A stretch of DNA of 64,000 bases, taken from positions 49,226 to 113,225 of the forward strand of contig JAHFRD010000010.1 of the NCBI GenBank assembly GCA_023258975.1, written 5' to 3'. Every line of letters starts with the position of its first letter. Position 1 is the first letter of the stretch. The translations under genes were made by a program, and so were the position numbers. The notes below the pieces were generated by a model that saw only the letters and a list, made by a program, of their open reading frames with translations, made no database searches and was not told where the DNA came from. The DNA is from Hydrogenophilales bacterium. Its GTDB lineage: Bacteria; Pseudomonadota; Gammaproteobacteria; Burkholderiales; Thiobacillaceae. Positions 45,523-54,998 of this stretch are shown in pieces.

Positions 45523-46260
45523 ATGAATTCGCCGGACATCGCCTACGCCATTGCTGTGCTGTTGCTCGCCTATTTCGTGCGCGGCATCTCCGGATTCGGC
45601 TCCGGCCTCATCGCCGTCCCCTTGCTGGCCTTGCGCTTTCCGCTACCGGAGGTGGTGCCATTCATGCTGATCGCCGATTTCAGCGCCTCTGGCCTCGTCG
45701 GTGGCCTGACGTTTCGCCAGGTGGATTGGCGGGAAATCCGCCGCCTGATCCCCGCCAGCGTGGTTGGCGTGGTGATCGGCACACATCTGCTGATTTCGCT
45801 GCCCACCACGCTGCTGCTGTCGATACTTGGCGTATTCGTGCTCGCCTTCGCCCTGCGTTCGCTGCTCCTCGGGAACACCGGCTTCGTGCCGGCCTCCAGG
45901 CACTGGGCCTGGCCGGCCGCGCTCTCCGGCGGCGCGGTGAGCGGCCTCTTCGGCACCGGCGGGCCGCCCTATGTGATCTACCTTTCGCACCGTATCCAGG
46001 ACAAGCGTGTCCTGCGCGCCACGCTCTCGGCCCTGTTCTTCCTGGAAGGCCTGCTGCGCATCGTCACTTTCCTGATCGCCGGCCTGCTGCTGGGCCATGA
46101 AATCTGGTGCAATCTCCTGTTCGCCGCGCCTCTGATCCTTATCGCCTTGTATGTCGGCGGCCACGTCCACGCCCGTCTCACGGATCGCCAGATGCTGCGA
46201 GGCGTCAGCTTCCTGCTGCTCTGCAGCGGAGCCTCTCTGCTGGCCAAGGCGTGGCTCTGA
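45523..46260 (+). CDS. TauE/SafE-family sulfite/anion exporter-like permease
   Basis: 245 aa from the ATG at 45523. About eight helices in two repeats, with [18 protein letters not shown] (about residues 20-37) and [15 protein letters not shown] (about 143-157) as the duplicated family motif. The family moves sulfite, sulfoacetate or other anions. Substrate cannot be fixed. Confidence 0.88.
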   Translation: MNSPDIAYAIAVLLLAYFVRGISGFGSGLIAVPLLALRFPLPEVVPFMLIADFSASGLVGGLTFRQVDWREIRRLIPASVVGVVIGTHLLISLPTTLLLSILGVFVLAFALRSLLLGNTGFVPASRHWAWPAALSGGAVSGLFGTGGPPYVIYLSHRIQDKRVLRATLSALFFLEGLLRIVTFLIAGLLLGHEIWCNLLFAAPLILIALYVGGHVHARLTDRQMLRGVSFLLLCSGASLLAKAWL

Positions 46261-46273
46261 ACGCACCACCCGA

Positions 46274-46301
46274 AAAAAAGCCGCCCAAAGGCGGCTTTTT
46301 T
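46274..46301. terminator. Bidirectional intrinsic terminator
   Basis: AAAAAAGCCGCC-CAAA-GGCGGCTTTTTT is symmetrical and serves TauE (+) and rplS (-). Confidence 0.9.
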
Positions 46302-46314
46302 GGAAAGAAGGAAA

Positions 46315-46692
46315 TCAGCCCTTCTTCTTGTGGAAGTCCAGCTTTTCCTTGATACGGGCGGACTTTCCGGAGCGGTCGCGCAGGTAGTAGAGCTTGGCGC
46401 GGCGGACATCGCCGCGACGCTTCACCACGAGGCTGGCAAGCAGCGGTGAATAGGTCTGGAAGGTACGCTCGACCCCTTCGCCGGCGGAAATCTTGCGCAC
46501 GGTAAAGGCGGAATTGAGGCCACGATTGCGCTTGGCAATGACCACGCCCTCATAGGCCTGGAGACGCTCGCGGGTGCCTTCCTTCACTTTCACGCTGACC
46601 ACCACGGTATCGCCGGGCGCGAACGGGGGCAGTGATTTGCCCACGCTCAGGCGGGCCATTTCTTCTTGTTCCAGCTGTTCGATCAGATTCAT
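46315..46692 (-). CDS. rplS: 50S ribosomal protein L19
   Basis: 125 aa. [30 protein letters not shown] and the [16 protein letters not shown] region, each cut at conserved blocks, are typical. It is last in rpsP-rimM-trmD-rplS, about 100 nt after trmD. Confidence 0.98.
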   Translation of the reverse strand: MNLIEQLEQEEMARLSVGKSLPPFAPGDTVVVSVKVKEGTRERLQAYEGVVIAKRNRGLNSAFTVRKISAGEGVERTFQTYSPLLASLVVKRRGDVRRAKLYYLRDRSGKSARIKEKLDFHKKKG

Positions 46693-46794
46693 CTTCGTTT
46701 CCTTGCACGATATTGGGGGTAGAGGTCTCGGACAACGCGAAGAGACATGCCGCCGTTTCTAAATAACCGGATTGCTCCGGAACCACGACGAAAC

Positions 46795-47535
46795 TTATTC
46801 GATCTCGTCGAGCAATTCTCTTTCCAACCCGCTCGGTTCACGCCCGGCCAACAAATCCGGGCGCCGCGCGCGGGTTCTAACCAGCGCCTGCTTCAGCCGC
46901 CAGCGGGCGACGTCGGCATGGTTGCCGGAACGCAACACCTCCGGCACCTTGCGCCCCAGGTAGTCCTCGGGACGCGTGTAGTGCGGACAATCCAGCAAAC
47001 CATCGGCGAAGGAATCCTCCTCGGCCGAATCCGCATGCCCCAATGCTCCGGGGATACGGCGTATCAATGCATCCAGCAACACCATCGCCGGCAACTCGCC
47101 TCCGGACAGCACGTAGTCGCCGATGGAAACCTCTTCCAGCACGTGGCGCGCGAACAAGCGCTCGTCAATGCCTTCATAGCGCCCGGCCAACAACACCAGA
47201 GCCGGTGCCGCGCCGAGTTCTTCCACCAGCTTCTGATCCAGCTTGCGGCCTTGCGGCGACAGATAAATCAAACGCGGCGTCCGGCCTTCCCGGCTCAGGG
47301 CGGTTTTCACCGCCGTCAAAGCCAGGTCCAACGGCTCGACCAACATCACCATGCCGGGGCCACCCCCGAACGGCCGATCATCCACCGTGCGATAGTTGTC
47401 CTGCGTGAAGTCCCGGGGATCCCAGAATTTCACGGAGCACAACGATTTCTTCACCGCCCTGCCGCTGACGCCGTATCCCGTGAGCGCGGCGAACATCTCG
47501 GGAAACAGGGTGACGACGTGAAAACTCGGCGCCAC
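46795..47535 (-). CDS. trmD: tRNA (guanine-37-N1)-methyltransferase
   Basis: 246 aa with a GTG start at 47535, four nt after the rimM stop; no nearer ATG fits the family's N-terminus. SPOUT knot motifs: [35 protein letters not shown] and [30 protein letters not shown]. It methylates G37 with SAM to prevent +1 frameshifting. Confidence 0.97.
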   Translation of the reverse strand: MAPSFHVVTLFPEMFAALTGYGVSGRAVKKSLCSVKFWDPRDFTQDNYRTVDDRPFGGGPGMVMLVEPLDLALTAVKTALSREGRTPRLIYLSPQGRKLDQKLVEELGAAPALVLLAGRYEGIDERLFARHVLEEVSIGDYVLSGGELPAMVLLDALIRRIPGALGHADSAEEDSFADGLLDCPHYTRPEDYLGRKVPEVLRSGNHADVARWRLKQALVRTRARRPDLLAGREPSGLERELLDEIE

Positions 47536-47539
47536 CTTG

Positions 47540-48100
47540 TTAATCCAGGCCCCAGTCCCGGCCCCACTCCACCACGATGCGCCGGGCCGCCAGGTTCACC
47601 TCGCGGATGTAGGCATCGACGAAGGGAATCAGCCGCTCCCGCTCACCCTTGACCACCATCACATCATGGGCGCCGGTTTCCAACAGTCCGGTCACCCGAC
47701 CGAGTGCCACATCTTCACCATTCACCACATCCAGGCCGATCAGATCGTCCCAGTAATACTCGCCGTCCTCGGCTTCCGGCCGATCCTCGCGCGGCACCGC
47801 GATCTCCATGCCCATCACCGCCTCGGCGGCGTCCCGGTCATCCACTCCTTCCAGGTGGGCGAGCAGGTATTGCCCATGCACCTTGCCTTCGACCAGACGG
47901 TACGGGCGCCATCGACCATTCCCGCCCACATGCCAGACCGGATAGTCCAACAGGCTGTCGATGTACTCGGTTTGCGTCTTGATCTTGACCCAGCCGCGGA
48001 TCGCATAAGGAGCGGAAATCCGCCCCATGACCACCAGGGTGTCCTCTTCAGGCCGCCGACCCGCGGGCGGCGCGCCACTCGCCAAAGGAACGCCCTTCAA
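47540..48100 (-). CDS. rimM: Ribosome maturation factor RimM
   Basis: About 186 aa if begun at a TTG at 48100, 5 nt after rpsP; there is no ATG in the expected place, and the later ATG inside [15 protein letters not shown] would cut into the fold. The PRC-barrel part has [13 protein letters not shown] and [20 protein letters not shown]. It assists 16S processing and 30S assembly. Confidence 0.94.
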   Translation of the reverse strand: MKGVPLASGAPPAGRRPEEDTLVVMGRISAPYAIRGWVKIKTQTEYIDSLLDYPVWHVGGNGRWRPYRLVEGKVHGQYLLAHLEGVDDRDAAEAVMGMEIAVPREDRPEAEDGEYYWDDLIGLDVVNGEDVALGRVTGLLETGAHDVMVVKGERERLIPFVDAYIREVNLAARRIVVEWGRDWGLD

Positions 48101-48105
48101 GACAA

Positions 48106-48351
48106 TCAGGCCGCAGCCTTGACGTGCACGATGCGGGAAACGGTACCGGAAGCCTGGGCGCCGACGCCTTGCCAGTAGGCCAGGCGCTCGCGATCAATGC
48201 GCAGCGACTCGGAACCGCCGGTCGCGAGGGGGTTGTAGAAGCCGATACGCTCAATGAAGCGGCCATCACGACGGTCGCGGGAATCCGCCACCACGATGTT
48301 GTAGAAGGGGCGCTTCTTGGAGCCGCCGCGGGCAAGACGAATGCTGACCAT
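48106..48351 (-). CDS. rpsP: 30S ribosomal protein S16
   Basis: 81 aa, opening [20 protein letters not shown] and including [15 protein letters not shown]. First gene of the rpsP-rimM-trmD-rplS operon. Confidence 0.98.
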   Translation of the reverse strand: MVSIRLARGGSKKRPFYNIVVADSRDRRDGRFIERIGFYNPLATGGSESLRIDRERLAYWQGVGAQASGTVSRIVHVKAAA

Positions 48352-48440
48352 GTTTAATCTGTCCTAAGTATCTGACGAAACACCCGAAAAACCGGGCGAG
48401 TGTGTAAACCCATGTGGGAAACCCACGCGGAAAGCCGGAC

Positions 48441-48469
48441 ATTCTACGTGAACCGGACAGGCATTCCAA
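48441..48469 (-). promoter_or_regulatory. Sigma-70 promoter of the rpsP operon
   Basis: On the minus strand TTGGAA and TAGAAT are 17 bp apart, 90 bp before rpsP. The leader includes a CCCG-CGGG hairpin. Confidence 0.65.
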
Positions 48470-48502
48470 GCGGTTGTTTTAGCGGAGGAATTCGACGGGC
48501 GA

Positions 48503-49852
48503 CTAACGCATTCCCGGCATCATGCCCTTCATGCCGCGCATCATTTTGGAAAGGCCGCCCTTGCCCATCGACTTCATCATTTTCTGGGCCTGTTCGAACT
48601 GGGTCAGCAGCCGGTTGACGTCCTGCACCTGAACCCCGGAGCCGGCGGCGATGCGGCGTTTGCGCGAGGCTTTCAACAGGGCGGGATTACGGCGTTCGGC
48701 CGGGGTCATGGAATTGATGATGCCTTCGATGCGCACCATCTGTTTTTCGCCCTGGGCCAGGTCGCCAGCACCGATCTGGCCGGCGCCCGGAAGTTTGTCC
48801 ATAAGAGAGGACAGGCCACCCAGTTTTTTCATCTGCTGCATCTGCGCCTTGAAATCCTCCAGATCGAAGCCCTTGCCGCTCTTCAGTTTCTGTACCGTCT
48901 TCATCGCTTCCGCGTGATCGACGGCCTTGTGCGCTTCCTCGATCAGGGAGAGCACGTCACCCATGCCGAGCACGCGGCTGGCCATGCGTTCCGGGTGGAA
49001 CACCTCGATGCCGGAAAGTTTTTCGCCCACGCCCACCAATTTGATCGGCTTGCCGGTGATGTGGCGTACCGACAGCGCGGCGCCGCCACGCGCGTCGCCG
49101 TCCAGCTTGGTGAGGATGACGCCGGTGAGCGGCAGGGTGTCGTTGAAGGCCTTGGCGGTATTCACCGCGTCCTGGCCCTGCATCGCGTCCACCACGAACA
49201 GGGTTTCGACCGGCTTCAGGAAGGCATGCAACGCCTTGATCTCGTCCATCATCGCCGCATCGACGTGCAGGCGGCCGGCGGTGTCGACGATCAGCACGTC
49301 ATAGAAGTGCTTTTTCGCGTGATCCAGCGCCGCGCGAGCGATGTCGATCGGCTTCTGCTCCGGAACGGAGGGAAAAAAATCGGCCTCGGCCTGGGCGGAA
49401 ACCAGCTTCAACTGCTCGATGGCGGCGGGACGGTAGACGTCGCAACTCACCAGCAGCACTTTCTTGCGTCCCTGTTCGCGGATCACCCGCACCAGCTTGC
49501 CCGAGGACGTGGTCTTGCCGGCCCCCTGCAGGCCGGCCATCAGGAACACGGCGGGCGGCTGCGTGGCGAAGGACAGCGGCGCGGCCTGCTCGCCCATCAG
49601 GTGGGTGAGTTCCTTGTGCACCACGCCGATCAGCATCTGGCCGGGGGTGAGGCTCTTCAGCACTTCCGCGCCCAGCGCCTTTTCCTTCACGCGGGCGATG
49701 AAGTCGCGTACCACCGGCAGGGCCACGTCGGCTTCCAGCAGGGCCACGCGCACCTCGCGCAGGGCATCCTGGACGTTGGCCTCGGTCAGGCGCCCCTGGC
49801 CGCGCAGATTCTTGACGACATGGGAAAGGCGTTGGGTAAGGTTGTCGAACAT
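48503..49852 (-). CDS. ffh: Signal recognition particle protein Ffh
   Basis: 449 aa. The N domain leads to the G domain with AGLQGAGKTTSSGKL (about residues 102-116), DTAGRLHVD and TKLDGDARGG, then the methionine-rich M domain ending MRGMKGMMPGMR. It targets membrane proteins with 4.5S RNA. It is divergent from the CcsA-like gene, a widely kept order. Confidence 0.98.
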   Translation of the reverse strand: MFDNLTQRLSHVVKNLRGQGRLTEANVQDALREVRVALLEADVALPVVRDFIARVKEKALGAEVLKSLTPGQMLIGVVHKELTHLMGEQAAPLSFATQPPAVFLMAGLQGAGKTTSSGKLVRVIREQGRKKVLLVSCDVYRPAAIEQLKLVSAQAEADFFPSVPEQKPIDIARAALDHAKKHFYDVLIVDTAGRLHVDAAMMDEIKALHAFLKPVETLFVVDAMQGQDAVNTAKAFNDTLPLTGVILTKLDGDARGGAALSVRHITGKPIKLVGVGEKLSGIEVFHPERMASRVLGMGDVLSLIEEAHKAVDHAEAMKTVQKLKSGKGFDLEDFKAQMQQMKKLGGLSSLMDKLPGAGQIGAGDLAQGEKQMVRIEGIINSMTPAERRNPALLKASRKRRIAAGSGVQVQDVNRLLTQFEQAQKMMKSMGKGGLSKMMRGMKGMMPGMR

Positions 49853-49871
49853 GTTGGTTTGAGGTGTATGA

Positions 49872-49892
49872 GATAAACTTGCGCAGTTTATC
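49872..49892. promoter_or_regulatory. Palindrome in the ffh/ypjD divergent promoter region
   Basis: GATAAACT (49872-49879) and AGTTTATC (49885-49892) are perfect 8-bp arms with a TGCGC centre. On the minus strand a TTGACT lies just upstream, so the palindrome falls in the spacer of an ffh promoter candidate. Confidence 0.45.
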
Positions 49893-49931
49893 AGTCAACC
49901 TGAAGCCAACCCCAAGCTCGCCCCACCGCCC

Positions 49932-50735
49932 ATGTCGGAACCCATTCTCTACACGCTCTGCGTACTGGCTTATCTTGGCCTGGCCACCTGGTTCTGGCCG
50001 GGGCGGCCGGGGTGCTGCCGCATGGACTGGGTGCCGCGTCTGTTGCCGGTACTTCCCCTGCTGCCGCACCTGTATCTGCTGAATGTCGGAGTGTTTGAGG
50101 GTGGCGGCATCCACCTGGGCTTCTCGACCTCGGTCTCCGCCGTCGCCGCCCTTACGGTGATGACCTACGCGGTGGCCGCCTGGCGCTACCACCTCGCCGG
50201 TTTGCAGGGTTTCGTAATGGCCTTCGCCGGCATCGCGGTGGCCATCGAGGCCATCTCCCCCGTGCCTCACGCGGCGGTTCACAGCGCCATGCCCGCCTTC
50301 CAACTGCATCTGGCGGTGGCCTTCGCCGCCTATGCCCTGTTCACCATCGCCGCCCTGCACGCCCTGCTCATCGCACTGGCGGAGAAGCATCTGCACAAAG
50401 CGGTTCCCCCCACCATCGTCGCCGATCTGCCGCCGCTCCTGACCCTGGAAAAGCTGTTGTTCCGCATGATCCAGGCCGGCTTCGTCCTGCTCACCCTGAC
50501 CCTGGCCTCGGGCGTCCTGTTTTCCGAGGAAATCTTCGGCAAGGCATTGCCCTGGAACCACAAAACGGTATTCGGCATCGCTTCCTGGCTGATCTTCGCG
50601 GGTCTGCTGCTGGGGCGCCACATCAGGGGCTGGCGTGGCCGCACCGCGATCCACTGGACCCTGGCCGGCTTCATCAGCCTGATGCTGGCCTATGTCGGCG
50701 TGAAATTCGTGCTGGAAGTGCTGCTGGGGCGCTGA
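49932..50735 (+). CDS. CcsA/CcmC-like cytochrome c assembly membrane protein (YpjD)
   Basis: 267 aa, eight helices. Conserved histidines lie in LPLLPHLYLL, FQLHLAVAFAAYALF and WNHKTVFGIASW; the tryptophan-rich motif of true CcsA is absent, as in YpjD. The family may handle heme. It is divergent from ffh. Confidence 0.88.
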   Translation: MSEPILYTLCVLAYLGLATWFWPGRPGCCRMDWVPRLLPVLPLLPHLYLLNVGVFEGGGIHLGFSTSVSAVAALTVMTYAVAAWRYHLAGLQGFVMAFAGIAVAIEAISPVPHAAVHSAMPAFQLHLAVAFAAYALFTIAALHALLIALAEKHLHKAVPPTIVADLPPLLTLEKLLFRMIQAGFVLLTLTLASGVLFSEEIFGKALPWNHKTVFGIASWLIFAGLLLGRHIRGWRGRTAIHWTLAGFISLMLAYVGVKFVLEVLLGR

Positions 50736-50757
50736 ACGCCGCTTCGAGAAACCGGCG

Positions 50758-52014
50758 TCAGAGGCTGCTCGCCACCTTGTTGCGCGCCAGCGGCGGGTTC
50801 TTGTCGAAGTAGCGTTTGATGCCGGCGACGATGGCGGCGGCCATGCTGTCCTGATAAGCATCGTCGTTCAGGCGCTTCTCTTCTTCCGGATTCGAGATGA
50901 AAGCGGTTTCCACCAGGATGGAGGGAATATCCGGCGCCTTCAGAACCGCGAAGCCGGCCTGTTCCACCTGGCCCTTGTGCAGGCGGTTGATGCCGCCGAT
51001 TTCCTCCAGCACGGCGCGCCCGAGTTTCAGGCTGTCGGCGATGGCGGCGGTCTGCGAAAGGTCGATCAGGGTCTGCTTGAGATAGACATCCTTGACGTCG
51101 ATGTTGATGCCGCCGATCAGGTCGGCCTCGTTCTCACGCCTGGCCAGCCACTTGGCCGCAGCCGAGGTGGCGCCCTTCTCCGATAGCGCGAACACCGATG
51201 AACCACGCGCATGCGGTTTGACGAAGGCATCGGCGTGGACGGAAACGAACAGATCGGCCTGCGCCCGACGCGCCTTGTTGACCCGATCATGCAGGGGGAT
51301 GAAGTAGTCGCCGTCGCGGGTGAGGTAGGCGCGCATGTTTTCCTGTTTGTCGATCTGCGCCTTGAGGCGGCGCGCGATGGACAGGGTGATGTCCTTTTCG
51401 TGGGAACCGTTGGCGCCCTGCGCGCCGGGATCCTCACCGCCGTGGCCGGGGTCGATGGCGACGGTGATGAGGCGGACGTATTCGGGCCTGGCGGTGGATT
51501 TGCCGGCGCGGGACTCCACCGGTTTCTCGCCCGAGGCGCGGCCGGCCTTGCCCGCCTTGTCGATGGCCGCCTCGACCTGTTTCTCCACGGCATCCATCGA
51601 AGTGGGGTAGACATCCAGAACCAGGCGGTGGCCGTAATCCCCCATCGGCTTGAGCGTGAACACCTGGGAGCGGATTTCGGTTTTCAGTTCCACCACCACA
51701 CGGGTCACGCCGGGACGGTTCCTCGCCACCCGAATGGAGGCGATCTGCGGATCCTGCGGCGTCACTTTATCCATGATTTCCAGCAACGCGCCTTCCGGCT
51801 CCACCCCTTCCAGGTCCAGAACCAGGCGTTCCGGGTTTTTCAGACTGAAATACTTGTAAGTCGCCGCCTCGGACAGCTCCAGCGTGATACGGCTGTATTC
51901 CGGCGAAGGCCACAGCCGCGTGGCCTTGACCTCAATGGCCTGCGCAGCCTGCGCGGCGAACAGGGCAAGCAGGAACAGAAGCCGGCTCAAGGTGTGGATA
52001 AGCGCGCGATACAT
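50758..52014 (-). CDS. amiC: N-acetylmuramoyl-L-alanine amidase (AmiC type)
   Basis: 418 aa from the ATG at 52014. A signal peptide (about residues 1-28) is followed by an AMIN domain (VKATRLWPSPEYSRITLEL, about 30-130) and an Amidase_3 domain with zinc-site motifs AIDPGHGGEDPGA, SVHADAF and ILVETAFISNPEEE. It cleaves septal peptidoglycan at division. It overlaps tsaE by 28 nt. Confidence 0.95.
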   Translation of the reverse strand: MYRALIHTLSRLLFLLALFAAQAAQAIEVKATRLWPSPEYSRITLELSEAATYKYFSLKNPERLVLDLEGVEPEGALLEIMDKVTPQDPQIASIRVARNRPGVTRVVVELKTEIRSQVFTLKPMGDYGHRLVLDVYPTSMDAVEKQVEAAIDKAGKAGRASGEKPVESRAGKSTARPEYVRLITVAIDPGHGGEDPGAQGANGSHEKDITLSIARRLKAQIDKQENMRAYLTRDGDYFIPLHDRVNKARRAQADLFVSVHADAFVKPHARGSSVFALSEKGATSAAAKWLARRENEADLIGGINIDVKDVYLKQTLIDLSQTAAIADSLKLGRAVLEEIGGINRLHKGQVEQAGFAVLKAPDIPSILVETAFISNPEEEKRLNDDAYQDSMAAAIVAGIKRYFDKNPPLARNKVASSL

Positions 52015-52484
52015 GGTCTGCCCACCTCCGTCAGTCCTTGCACATGGGCGACACGCCCGTCGTCGAGGATATCCAGGCGTACCCGGACATCCGGCCGGGG
52101 TAGCAGGGCACCACCCTTTTCCGGCCATTCCACCAAGCACAGGCTGGTGTCGTTGAAGTATTCGCGGAAACCCGCGCCTTCCCACTCATTTGGATCCACA
52201 AACCGATATAAATCAAAGTGGTATAGATTGAAACTCGAAAATGGATAAAGTTCAACCAGAGTATAGGTTGGGCTCTTGACACGCCCACCATAACCCAGTT
52301 CACGCAACAATCCACGCGTCAACGTGGTTTTCCCCGCCCCCAGATCGCCGCACAGCCAGACGCTCAGGCCCGGAGCCAGCACTCGCGCCAGCCGCGCGCC
52401 CAGCGCCTGAGTGGCGGTATCGTCCGGCAGCGCGGCGGTGAACTCGCCTTCGTTATCCACGCCGGCGCAGGGTTGAATTTCCAT
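51987..52484 (-). CDS. tsaE: tRNA threonylcarbamoyladenosine synthesis ATPase TsaE
   Basis: 165 aa. Walker A CGDLGAGKTTLTRGLL (about residues 46-61), then VKSPTYTLVELYPF and LYHFDLYRFVDPNEWE. It works with TsaB/TsaD on t6A37 of tRNA. The C-terminus runs 28 nt into the amidase gene. The start region overlaps no plus-strand gene; queG begins at 52518 in the opposite direction. Confidence 0.95.
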   Translation of the reverse strand: MEIQPCAGVDNEGEFTAALPDDTATQALGARLARVLAPGLSVWLCGDLGAGKTTLTRGLLRELGYGGRVKSPTYTLVELYPFSSFNLYHFDLYRFVDPNEWEGAGFREYFNDTSLCLVEWPEKGGALLPRPDVRVRLDILDDGRVAHVQGLTEVGRPCIARLSTP

Positions 52485-52517
52485 TCCCTGCCTGGCTGCC
52501 CCGCTATCATCGCCGAC

Positions 52518-53612
52518 ATGACTCAAGACCGATCTCCCGAAGCCCTGGCCGCGTTGAAACCGCTGATCCGAGAATGGGGCCGGCAACTGGGTTTCAGCGC
52601 GGTGGGCTTCGCGCCCATCGAATTGGGGACTGCTGAATGGGAACTCATGGATTGGCTGGATCAAGGGTTTCACGGAGACATGGATTATATGGCCCGGCAC
52701 GGCGCGACCCGCGCGCGGCCGGCGGAACTGGTGCCCGGCACCGCCAGCGTCATCAGCGCGCGCCTGGACTATCTGCCGGATGCCGCCGAAGCGTGGAAAA
52801 ACCTGGACGACCCGGAACGCGCCTACGTCTCCCGCTACGCCCTGGGACGCGACTACCACAAGCTGATGCGCGCCCGGCTGCAAAAACTGGCGGAGCGCAT
52901 CGCCGACGCAATCGGCCCGTTCCAGGCACGCCCCTTTTCCGACAGCGCGCCGGTGCTGGAAGTGGCGCTGGCCAGCCGCGCCAGCCTGGGGTGGCGCGGC
53001 AAGCACACGCTGCTGTTGGATCGACAAGGTTCCTGGTTCTTTCTCGGCGAACTGTTCACCGACCTGCCGTTTCCGCCGGATGCAGCCGATGCGCCCCACT
53101 GCGGCCGTTGCCGCGCCTGCATCGACGTTTGCCCGACCGCCGCCATCATTGCGCCCTACCAGGTGGACGCGCGCCGCTGCATTTCCTATCTGACCATCGA
53201 GCATGCCGGCTCGATTCCGGTCGAACTGCGCCCGCTGCTGGGCAACCGCATCTACGGTTGCGACGACTGCCAGCTGGCTTGTCCGTGGAACCGCTTCGCC
53301 CACCCCGCCGCCGTTGCCGATTTCCAGCCGCGCAACAAGCTGGACACGGCCAGCCTGATCGAACTGTTCGCCTGGGGTGAGGCACAGTTCCTGGCCCGTT
53401 GTGAAGGATCGGCCATTCGCCGCATCGGCCATGAACGCTGGCTGCGCAATATCGCCGTGGCGCTGGGTAACGCGCCGTCGTCGCCAACCGCCATCGCCGC
53501 TTTGCAAGCACGCCTCGACCACCCCTCGGCGCTGGTTCGAGAGCATTTACAATGGGCACTTTCCCGCCAGGCAGACAACCGTGCAGAGCCATTCAGCCCG
53601 GATATTTCATGA
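52518..53612 (+). CDS. queG: Epoxyqueuosine reductase
   Basis: 364 aa from the ATG at 52518. The cobalamin-binding N-terminal part precedes two 4Fe-4S motifs, CGRCRACIDVCPTAAI and CDDCQLACPWN, and a C-terminal HEAT-like helical end. It completes queuosine in tRNA wobble positions. Divergent from tsaE, as in many Proteobacteria. Confidence 0.96.
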   Translation: MTQDRSPEALAALKPLIREWGRQLGFSAVGFAPIELGTAEWELMDWLDQGFHGDMDYMARHGATRARPAELVPGTASVISARLDYLPDAAEAWKNLDDPERAYVSRYALGRDYHKLMRARLQKLAERIADAIGPFQARPFSDSAPVLEVALASRASLGWRGKHTLLLDRQGSWFFLGELFTDLPFPPDAADAPHCGRCRACIDVCPTAAIIAPYQVDARRCISYLTIEHAGSIPVELRPLLGNRIYGCDDCQLACPWNRFAHPAAVADFQPRNKLDTASLIELFAWGEAQFLARCEGSAIRRIGHERWLRNIAVALGNAPSSPTAIAALQARLDHPSALVREHLQWALSRQADNRAEPFSPDIS

Positions 53613-53714
53613 ATTCGCGCGCCCTCGCTGGCCCCTTGTCCGCACAGGAAAACCTTGCTCAGTCGGGCGTATGAATCACCACGCCGCTCCTTCTCAAAAT
53701 TCCCTGCACAAACA

Positions 53715-54557
53715 ATGACCTCAACGATCATCACGCGAATTCATGAAGCATCCGGGCCAGACCCGCGTAGCCCCATCGGCGTGTTCGACTCCGGCGTCGG
53801 CGGGCTTACCGTGGTGCGCGCGCTGATGGAGCGGCTGCCGTTCGAATCCATCCATTATTTCGGCGACACCGCCCGTGTGCCCTACGGCGTCAAATCGGTG
53901 CAGACCATCGCCCACTACACCACCCAGATCGCCGAATTCCTGCTGGAAAAGCGCGTCAAGGTGCTGATCATCGCCTGCAACACGATGGCCGCCGTCGCCG
54001 CCCAGGTGGTGCGCGACCTCTCACCGACGCCGGTGCTGGACGTGATCGAGGCGGGTGCCCTCTCGGCCCTGGCCGCGACGCACACGCGGCGCATCGGCGT
54101 CATCGGCACGCCCACCACCATCAACAGCAACGCCTATGCGCGCGCCATCCACAACCTCTCACCCGACGCGCGCCTGACTTCACAAGCCTGCGCCCTGCTG
54201 GTGCCTCTGGTGGAAGAAGGCTGGCTGGATCACCCGGTCACCCGCATGACCGCGCAGGAATACCTGAAGCCGGTGCTGGCCGAGAAGGTGGACAGCCTGG
54301 TGCTGGGCTGCACCCATTACCCGTTGCTGAAACCCCTGTTGCAGGACGTGGTCGGCCCCGACATCCAACTGGTGGATTCCGCCGAAGCGATGGCCGAACA
54401 GACCGCCGACCTGCTCACCGAACTCCATCTGCACAACCCGGATCGCACACCGCCTGACTATCATTTCTGGGTCACCGATGTGCCATTGCGTTTCCAGACC
54501 ATAGGAGAACGTTTTCTCGGCCGCACCCTTTCAAACGTGCATGTCGTGGCCTGGTAG
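53715..54557 (+). CDS. murI: Glutamate racemase
   Basis: 280 aa from the ATG at 53715, which lacks a clear ribosome-binding site. Motifs: PIGVFDSGVGGLTVVRAL, catalytic C88 in IIACNTMAAVAA and C199 in LGCTHYPLLKP. It makes D-glutamate for peptidoglycan. It follows queG by about 100 nt. Confidence 0.96.
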   Translation: MTSTIITRIHEASGPDPRSPIGVFDSGVGGLTVVRALMERLPFESIHYFGDTARVPYGVKSVQTIAHYTTQIAEFLLEKRVKVLIIACNTMAAVAAQVVRDLSPTPVLDVIEAGALSALAATHTRRIGVIGTPTTINSNAYARAIHNLSPDARLTSQACALLVPLVEEGWLDHPVTRMTAQEYLKPVLAEKVDSLVLGCTHYPLLKPLLQDVVGPDIQLVDSAEAMAEQTADLLTELHLHNPDRTPPDYHFWVTDVPLRFQTIGERFLGRTLSNVHVVAW

Positions 54558-54581
54558 CGCGTGACATAGATCAATTACTGA

Positions 54582-54598
54582 TAAGTGACTTCTTATAT
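54582..54598. promoter_or_regulatory. Operator-like palindrome at the cytochrome c promoter
   Basis: ATAAG-TGACTTC-TTAT is an imperfect palindrome; it matches the site at 42694-42710 at 14 of 17 positions and likewise runs into a TATACT -10 candidate (54597-54602). Confidence 0.65.
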
Positions 54599-54633
54599 AC
54601 TTTCGCAACCCCTCCACCTCGAAAGGAATACCC

Positions 54634-54936
54634 ATGAAAGTTCTGTCCGCCCTGGCTATCGCCGCCGCCCTGGCCACCTCCGGCGCCGCCTTCGCCGATG
54701 CCGACCTGGCCAAAAAGAATGCCTGCATCGCCTGCCATGACGCCACCGCCAAGAAGCTGGGCCCCACCTGGAAGGACGTCGCCGCCAAGCACAAGGGCGA
54801 CAAGGGCGCCGAAGCCAAACTGGCCGAAGTCATCGTCAAGGGCAGCAAGGGCGTCTACGGCAAGATCCCGATGCCGCCGCAAGCCAAGGCCGCTGGCGAC
54901 GCCGCCGCGCTGGCCAAATGGATCATGACCCACTGA
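54634..54936 (+). CDS. Small periplasmic monoheme cytochrome c
   Basis: 100 aa. Signal peptide about residues 1-21 (LSALAIAAALATSGAAFA). Heme site CIACH (C31, C34, H35); the likely axial methionine is M80 in GKIPMPPQ. It resembles the class I c-551/c-552 group of electron carriers. GAAAGGA precedes the start. It has its own operator-like site and a strong terminator. Confidence 0.93.
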   Translation: MKVLSALAIAAALATSGAAFADADLAKKNACIACHDATAKKLGPTWKDVAAKHKGDKGAEAKLAEVIVKGSKGVYGKIPMPPQAKAAGDAAALAKWIMTH

Positions 54937-54956
54937 TCCAGGCGACACCCGGAAGC

Positions 54957-54984
54957 AAAAAAGCGGGCCGAGGCCCGCTTTTTT
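54957..54984. terminator. Bidirectional intrinsic terminator
   Basis: AAAAAAGCGGGCC-GA-GGCCCGCTTTTTT ends the cytochrome gene (+) and the yej operon (-). Confidence 0.92.
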
Positions 54985-54998
54985 GTTGCCTGGCGTGA

